Origin: an uncultured bacterium
Lineage (GTDB): Bacteria > Actinomycetota > Coriobacteriia > Coriobacteriales > Coriobacteriaceae
Reading direction: 5' to 3'
NCBI GenBank assembly: GCA_905215385.1
Contig: CAJMPY010000002.1
Location: 1-64,000 of the forward strand
Length of the DNA: 64,000 nucleotides
A program made the translations under genes and the position numbers. Shown piece after piece: positions 59,033 through 64,000 of this stretch. A model generated the notes under the pieces. The model was not told the origin of the DNA. It was given only the letters and a program-made list of their open reading frames with translations, and ran no database searches. Position 1 is the first letter of the stretch. Each line of letters starts with the position of its first letter.

Positions 59033-59320
59033 CTACAGGCGGTACATAAAGTTAAAGACGTCCTCGCGCTGGATGGACACGTTGACGCCCGAAAGCTCGC
59101 CGGCCTCGGCCAGGGCCTTCTGCAGCTCGGCGAAATCGAGCTTGGACTCAGCGGTGTCGGCCAGCATGGTCATGGTGAAGATGTCCTCGATAATGGACTG
59201 CGTAATGTCGCGGATGTCGACGTTGGCCTCGCCCAGGACACGGGTGACGCCGGCGACGATGCCGGGGCGGTTCTTGCCAAGGACGGTGATGACGATACGG
59301 GAGGACGAGATCTCGGCCAT
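59033..59320 (-). CDS. ACT-domain protein (UPF0237/GcvR-like)
   Basis: A 95-residue protein consisting of ACT-type domains, with ITVLGKNRPGIVAGVTRVL as the ligand-binding loop. This small family is found widely in anaerobes and is assumed to bind an amino acid, with unknown effect. AAAGGG precedes the ATG. It lies upstream of citrate synthase on the same strand, 74 bases away, and may be co-transcribed. Confidence 0.85.
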   Translation of the reverse strand: MAEISSSRIVITVLGKNRPGIVAGVTRVLGEANVDIRDITQSIIEDIFTMTMLADTAESKLDFAELQKALAEAGELSGVNVSIQREDVFNFMYRL

Positions 59321-59716
59321 GGGAAACCCTTTCGCGTGGTCGCGGCGCGCGCGGGGCGCTCCGCTACGGTACAGTGTTCATCATTGTACCTGTCTGGCGC
59401 AAAAAAGGCGCGCTCGCTGCGGCGTTACATGCCTGCAACATGAGCGTAAGGGGGAAGGCCGTACGGGGAAGAGCCGTCTGGCGCGTGTCCGGCTCGTGTT
59501 GGGTTGATTTCCGATCTCAGCCGAACACATTGAGCGGACAGGCCGTTCCCGCAGTCAGCCGAACGCCTCCGACGGCTGATTCCGAACTGGAAGCGGAGGG
59601 CATCCCCGCCCTTCGGTAGGGGATACCGCTCCGCGGCGCATGCCGCGGGCGGCGCCCCTATCGGACCACCGTGACCTCAGTTGGGATGGGCCCAGCACTG
59701 CCGCGTACTCGGTGAG
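59321..59716. other. Gene-free region downstream of the integrase relic
   Basis: No gene or tRNA is visible. It contains a TCAGCCG/CGGCTGA hairpin (about 59552-59577) and a longer one at 59593-59644 (GCGGAGGGCATCCCC against GGGGATACCGCTCCGC). It may be the scar or attachment region of the former integrated element, but I cannot identify an att core. Confidence 0.5.
59593..59644. other. 15-bp stem hairpin
   Basis: GCGGAGGGCATCCCC (59593-59607) pairs with GGGGATACCGCTCCGC (59629-59644) with one mismatch and one extra base. No T run follows. It is followed directly by CGCGGC/GCCGCG, a second small stem. Role unknown. Confidence 0.55.
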
Positions 59717-60442
59717 CTAGAGCCAACTGTTCGTCTTCACGTCGCGTATGGCGATATTTCGGTCGTCCGGCTCGGTGATGCCGTAGCCGAACGCCTGGAG
59801 CGTCTCGATGGACTCCTGGATCCTCTGTTGGAACATGGGACCCGGATCGACCCTCGGCCCGAGGTGCCCGCGCCAAAGGCACGGCGTGGCGCGCAGCATG
59901 TTATGGATTTTGGAGATGGGCTCGATGTCGGCGTAGACGTTGAGCGTCGCCATGGCGTCCTTGTGGCCGAGGATCGATTGGAGCGCCTTGATATCGCCGC
60001 CTTGGCGGATCCACTGCGTTGCGAACGTGTGGCGAAGGCCGTGGAACGTGATCAGCTCGTCGTTGGTGCCCATGAGGCCGTTGGTCTCCGAGAACGTCTT
60101 GAACGCCCTGCGGATATAGCTTGTCGTCGCGAAGGTCGCGCCCGGCTCCGACAGGATGTAGCAGTCCCCGATCTCGACCGCCCCGGTAAGGCCGCGCAAG
60201 CGCAGCTTTCCGCAGTCGATCTCGTGGGTCTCCTTCAGGAAGGGGAGTAGGCCGACCGGGTCGATGGGGATACCCCTGGCGTCATGGGTCTTGGTGTCCT
60301 TGATGAACGAACCCATTCCCTTCGCGTACGCCACCGAGTGTCTGATCGAGATCAGGCCCGTCTCGAAATCCACATCGCACCACCGAAGGCCGCAGACCTC
60401 GCCGATTCGCATCCCCGTGTGCAGGGCGAGTACGACCGCCCT
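59717..60442 (-). pseudogene. Truncated tyrosine recombinase (phage-type integrase)
   Basis: Only the catalytic half remains: LHTGMRIGEVCGLRW with the first Arg, then ITFHGLRHTFATQWIRQGG with His-x-x-Arg and LGHKDAMATLNVYA with the His/Tyr region. The core-binding and arm-binding N-terminal domains are missing. The frame is open up to 60442, where it runs directly into the stop of the XRE gene, so the upstream part has been replaced. An ATG at 60412 could start a fragment, but this cannot be a working integrase. Confidence 0.85.
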
Positions 60443-60694
60443 CTAATCCTCGGCGGACCAATCGAGTCCGAACTCCTTTCGGGCATCCTCTTCGCTCATG
60501 ACTTCGAGAAGGTCTCCGGGTTGGCAACGAAGGGCGAGGCATAGCTGCTCGAGTGTGTTGAAGCGAATGCCGCGAATATGCCCTTTTTTAATACGGGACA
60601 GGTTCACGGGCGTGGTTCCAATCCTTTCGGCAAGTTCGTTCGAGGAAATCTTTCGCTCGGCCATGATCTTGTCGAGGCGAACAATTACGGGCAT
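60443..60694 (-). CDS. XRE/Cro-family HTH regulator (YozG-like)
   Basis: An 83-residue protein: MPVIVRLDKIMAERKISSNE, then a helix-turn-helix (ELAERIGTTPVNLSRIKKG), typical of the short HTH_26 type. It starts 9 bases after the DUF2975 stop, forming the DUF2975-HTH pair common in Firmicutes and Actinobacteria. It probably represses its own operon. Its stop marks the break point of the integrase relic. Confidence 0.88.
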   Translation of the reverse strand: MPVIVRLDKIMAERKISSNELAERIGTTPVNLSRIKKGHIRGIRFNTLEQLCLALRCQPGDLLEVMSEEDARKEFGLDWSAED

Positions 60695-60703
60695 GGCGTT
60701 TCC

Positions 60704-61216
60704 TTACGCAATCTCGTCGGAGTCGAGGTACAGCTCTCGGGCGTACAAGAAGAGCTGGGAAAGCATGAACAGGACGATGCCGAGAACCAGAGAGGTCCAA
60801 TCGAATGATGAAGCGATCTCTTGGGCGCCGACGGCCCCCTCGCCGCCAAACATCGAAACGGAGGTTTTGAGTGAGCCGGCGTAGAGGCTGGTGGCAGCTT
60901 GAACAACGAAGAGAATGCCGAGCACCTTCAAGCATGTCGCAGACCCTTTCTTGAAAGGGTCTCCGCTCTTGATCGTCCACACGAGAACGGCGCTGAGGAT
61001 GGTCGTAGCGATACCGATGACGGCAGGGACCAATGTCGAGATCGCAAGGGCTGGATACGCGGGGGAGTCTGCAATTACAGGGTTGTCGAGCACTTCGATT
61101 GCTGGCTTTAAGGAGAACGCCACTTGTGCGATGGCGGTGGCGCAAAGGGTCGCAGAGGCTATCGCACATGCGATGCGGAAGGAATGAAGCCGGGGAGTGC
61201 GATTGTCGGAACTCAT
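60704..61216 (-). CDS. DUF2975-like membrane protein
   Basis: A 170-residue protein with four hydrophobic segments (about residues 14-34, 55-80, 92-112 and 140-160) and a GDPFKKGS-type loop, matching DUF2975 proteins that occur upstream of a small XRE regulator. GGAGG precedes the ATG. Function is unknown; signalling to the paired regulator is a fair guess. Confidence 0.75.
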   Translation of the reverse strand: MSSDNRTPRLHSFRIACAIASATLCATAIAQVAFSLKPAIEVLDNPVIADSPAYPALAISTLVPAVIGIATTILSAVLVWTIKSGDPFKKGSATCLKVLGILFVVQAATSLYAGSLKTSVSMFGGEGAVGAQEIASSFDWTSLVLGIVLFMLSQLFLYARELYLDSDEIA

Positions 61217-61351
61217 AATAACCTCCGAAGAATTTAAAAAACTCAGGTTACTTTTTAACAGTTTATGTTAAATTGACTTTGCCGGCAAGTAATAAGGGCC
61301 GAGCATTTTGTTCGACCCCTCTGTTCCGACTGGATGAGGTTAAGGTTGGCG

Positions 61352-63574
61352 ATGAATATGCTCAAAATCTCGAAGGCGATCTTTAGGTCGCTTCTCTCCT
61401 CCAGGTCGCTCTGTGTTGTCGTTGTTGCGTTGATGGTTCTTTGTGCTCTGCCCGTCTTCAGGAGCGCGGCTGGCATCGACGGACGGGTCGAATACCTCGA
61501 GTCGGGAATAACCCGTGTTGAGCAGGAATTGTCAGCATCCTATGCGGATGCGCTTGTGAATGCGGGGGAGGACGGTGTCTATACCTCTTCATCAAGCATG
61601 CCCGCGCTTCTGTACCCTCTTGCCGCGGGACGTCTTATCTTGGCACCGCTCTCTCCCCTACTTCCGTTTCTGCAGATATCGGATGGAGAGTACACCTATT
61701 ATGACGGATCGAAGGAGTACTTGCTATGGGTCGCAACGGCCGTTGCCGTCTCGTTCCTTGCCGCGCGTCTTAACAAACGTGAAAAGCTCATCATCCAGGC
61801 ACCGATGGGCGAGCTGGGTAGACTTGTTGCATCGAGCGTATGGGCGAGTGTTTTTGCAATGCTTGCCGTCCTCGCCATCAATCTTCCAGGGATAATCGCC
61901 GCGCTTGTGAAGAATGGCCCGGGCTCGCCGTTCTATCCGATAGGCTACATTCAATATGCGACTCCGGTTATCAAACCGGCTTGGCTGGTGTTCGCGCAGA
62001 CGGCCATCTTGCAATTCTTGGTGGCAGCGTTCATCTCGCTTGTCGTTCACCTTGCCGTGAAGATTGCCAATAACCCTACGCTTGGAATCGTGTTCGTATG
62101 TGCCCTGATGGGGGTGACGATGGTTCCCGGGTATTACGGAAGATCCATCGCTTTACGTGAGTTCGCCCTGTTGAATCCCCTTACGTATGCGAACACTGAG
62201 TTGACCGTCGGCGCCTATAGCCCGTACCCGACAACGCAGATAGTGAATCTGCCTGGACTTTGCTTCGAGCGTGGCGCGATTGCCCTCGTATGCGCAATCG
62301 GGATCGAGGTGCTGGCAATTAGCCTGCTTTGCGTTGCTGGAAAGAGCGGCTGCGCGTGCCCGATATTCCCGATTTGTCTTGAGAGAGGTTCCTTCACTGC
62401 ATCGAGAACGGCAACTCGTTCGAGCGCTTGTGCCTCCGCCGTTGCATACGTAAGAACGATGGGGAAACTGCTCCTGCGTTCTCCTACCCTCGCCGTATGC
62501 GCGATTGCAATGTCGACGACGATGCTGGCCCCGGCTCTGGTCGAGATGTTTCCTGACGCTGATAACGTTTCCGCTGTTCGGTATAGGGATGGGGAGCTCC
62601 GTTCAATAGATCGGTATCTAGAGCAGAACGCTGCGAATATGGACGTCGAGGGCAAAGCGGCCCTGGAAGACATGCGGGATGCTCTTTCGGGTTTCGTGTA
62701 CGCGCCTATGCCTGCGGAGGGGTTTCGAAGCCTTGCGACGTACGAGCGCGCTCGAGGTGAGCTGGGCGCGGCAGATGCGACTCTCCTGCAATCGATCGGA
62801 ATCGAGCCGGAGACTCCTTCTCGTGCGGAGGCGCGCGCCCTTCTGCTTGAGTCGATCGCGAGCTTGCCGGACCCCAAGGTTTACGAGTTAAGTACGAAGA
62901 TGCCCCCATTAATCCTCCTTTCGTATCTCCAGGCAGCGCTTCCCTCCTTATTTTTGCTGTTGCCCGTGGTTGTCACATCGCTCGCGTGCACCCACCTGCA
63001 GTGTCGTTCCCTTCTGGTTCTCCAGATCCCCGCAACAGCGCATGTGCGTTTTCTGACGGCTGTTGCGCTGGCTCTCCTGCTTGGCTTGGTGCTGCTTTTG
63101 GTGTCGATGGTTCCCGCTGTCGTTGTGTCCGTGATTAAGAACGGTGCGGGTGGATCGGAGTATCCCGTCGCTCTCATTCGGGCGGGAGCTTCGACAACGT
63201 CCATGGTGGGGGAGGCGGTGTTGTGCAGTATTCCGTTGCTGGTCATGGCATACGGCGTGATTTCCGTCGTCGCTGCGTTGACAGCAGCGATTAGCCGCAA
63301 CCCCGTTGTCACCGGAATGGTTTGCGCGGTTCTCTTGGTGTTGGGTTCGTTGAGCGCTCATGTTGAAAGCGTGGGCATGGGCGTCGCGCTGCTGGCTCCA
63401 TTCGCCTCGTTTGATCCCGCTTCCCAGGTGGGGACGATTGGGTTCCTTGGGCGAGGGACGAACGCGATGCCTTTTGGAGAGGTCGTCGGCGCATCGGGCG
63501 CTCTGCTGGTGGTCTTGGGCGCCATATCTCCGTTGATGGTGCGCCTGAGTGTTCCAAAGATCGAAAGGGGATGA
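61352..63574 (+). CDS. Large ABC-2-like permease with two homologous halves
   Basis: A 740-residue membrane protein with about 12 hydrophobic segments. The two halves look alike: residues about 170-260 (ALVKNGPGSPFYPIGYI, then NNPTLGIVFVCALM) correspond to about 580-660 (SVIKNGAGGSEYPVALI, then RNPVVTGMVCAVLL). Each half begins with one membrane helix and a large outside loop. It ends 5 bases before an ABC ATPase gene. It looks like two exporter permease subunits fused in tandem. ATG 61352 with AAGG is preferred over 61334. Substrate unknown. Confidence 0.72.
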   Translation: MNMLKISKAIFRSLLSSRSLCVVVVALMVLCALPVFRSAAGIDGRVEYLESGITRVEQELSASYADALVNAGEDGVYTSSSSMPALLYPLAAGRLILAPLSPLLPFLQISDGEYTYYDGSKEYLLWVATAVAVSFLAARLNKREKLIIQAPMGELGRLVASSVWASVFAMLAVLAINLPGIIAALVKNGPGSPFYPIGYIQYATPVIKPAWLVFAQTAILQFLVAAFISLVVHLAVKIANNPTLGIVFVCALMGVTMVPGYYGRSIALREFALLNPLTYANTELTVGAYSPYPTTQIVNLPGLCFERGAIALVCAIGIEVLAISLLCVAGKSGCACPIFPICLERGSFTASRTATRSSACASAVAYVRTMGKLLLRSPTLAVCAIAMSTTMLAPALVEMFPDADNVSAVRYRDGELRSIDRYLEQNAANMDVEGKAALEDMRDALSGFVYAPMPAEGFRSLATYERARGELGAADATLLQSIGIEPETPSRAEARALLLESIASLPDPKVYELSTKMPPLILLSYLQAALPSLFLLLPVVVTSLACTHLQCRSLLVLQIPATAHVRFLTAVALALLLGLVLLLVSMVPAVVVSVIKNGAGGSEYPVALIRAGASTTSMVGEAVLCSIPLLVMAYGVISVVAALTAAISRNPVVTGMVCAVLLVLGSLSAHVESVGMGVALLAPFASFDPASQVGTIGFLGRGTNAMPFGEVVGASGALLVVLGAISPLMVRLSVPKIERG

Positions 63575-63579
63575 TCTCG

Positions 63580-64000
63580 ATGATTGACCTTCAAACGCTG
63601 ACGATCTCTTATGGAAAGAAGGTGCTCGTAGATTCGGTGAACGCTGAGTTTGCCCCGGGTACGGTCTACGGTCTCGTCGCTCCGAACGGGCATGGAAAGA
63701 CGACGTTGCTGCGTGCGATGGCAGGTTTGCCGGGTCCTCGCGTGGACGGGAGCATCGTTCTGGATGAGGTACAGGGTACGGGTGCGAGAGAGGTCCGTTC
63801 TATGATCTTCTATGCACCTGGTGAGGGGACGCTGCTGTATCCCGGATTGCGTGCGGAAGATCACCTCAAGATGGTTTGCGATATGTGGCCGCATGCCCGC
63901 GATATCGAAGAGATAGTGGAACAAACGCAGATAGGCGAGTTCGCGAAGATGAGGATCCGCACTCTGAGCCAGGGCATGAAGCAGCAGCTTACCCTGGCGA
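63580..64000 (+). CDS. ABC transporter ATP-binding protein (partial)
   Basis: The frame runs open to the window end (140 codons). It starts MIDLQTLTISYGKK, with Walker A in APNGHGKTTLLR and the ABC signature LSQGMKQQLTL just before the edge. AAAGGGG lies 9 bases before the ATG; another in-frame ATG at 63571 overlaps the permease stop. It surely powers the preceding permease. An unusual point is Ala-Pro-Asn-Gly-His in the P-loop, where Pro-Asn-Gly-Ala/Ser is commoner. Confidence 0.9.
   Translation, partial: MIDLQTLTISYGKKVLVDSVNAEFAPGTVYGLVAPNGHGKTTLLRAMAGLPGPRVDGSIVLDEVQGTGAREVRSMIFYAPGEGTLLYPGLRAEDHLKMVCDMWPHARDIEEIVEQTQIGEFAKMRIRTLSQGMKQQLTLA

Noticed and set aside
59374..59619. 81-codon plus-strand open frame
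   Set aside because: No ribosome binding site, and composition follows the hairpin-rich non-coding DNA; no recognisable domain.

Overview
The window looks like a chromosomal segment of a gut Coriobacterium, most likely Collinsella or a close relative. This is inferred from the GC-rich actinobacterial codon use, the Zn-type S14 and adenylate kinase, and the combination of purine-catabolic and selenium-cofactor genes. No 16S or other marker is present to prove it.

Layout. (1) 1-451: the end of rplN, then rplX followed at once by a terminator. (2) 452-34816: about 34.7 kb of non-ribosomal genes lying between rplX and rplE, which are normally neighbours in the spc operon. It starts with an oxidoreductase/DeoR pair and two RNA-modification-type genes (RluA family, U32 family). 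It then carries ridA and a two-part purine (xanthine/uric acid) catabolic region. Part A (7.2-17.7 kb) holds a YheO-type regulator, an NCS2 permease, ssnA, ygfK, a polyferredoxin and xdhD. Part B (24.7-34.8 kb) holds a second YheO-type regulator, ygeX, ygeY, ygeW, a MocA-like gene, hyuA, yqeC, yqeB and xdhC. Between the parts is an accessory island (17.7-24.6 kb) with an AbiEi/DUF559-like gene, an AAA/DUF4143 ATPase, a DEDDh exonuclease, two unknown genes and several unusual repeat arrays. (3) 35142-45798: the rest of the spc/alpha operon in standard order, rplE to rplQ, ending at a strong terminator, then truA. (4) 45960-59320: a glycosyltransferase, argR, a class A PBP, a second U32 gene, tyrS, adenine deaminase, two Cof-type HAD phosphatases, citrate synthase and an ACT-domain protein. 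(5) 59717-64000: an N-terminally truncated integrase relic, an XRE/DUF2975 pair, and an ABC exporter whose ATPase runs off the end.

How the genes fit together. The permease would bring in xanthine or urate, and XdhD (Mo=Se cofactor matured by YqeB, YqeC, XdhC and MocA), YgfK and the polyferredoxin would supply redox steps. SsnA, HyuA, YgeY and YgeW match the hydrolase and carbamoyltransferase set known from anaerobic urate catabolism in gut bacteria. YgeX would release pyruvate and ammonia from 2,3-diaminopropionate through 2-aminoacrylate, the substrate of RidA. Adenine deaminase at 53.7 kb could feed hypoxanthine in.

The least explained material is non-coding: two unrelated families of regularly spaced short inverted repeats (about 80 bp and 62 bp periods), two tandem arrays (23 bp and 33 bp periods), and several long perfect or near-perfect inverted repeats at operon edges.
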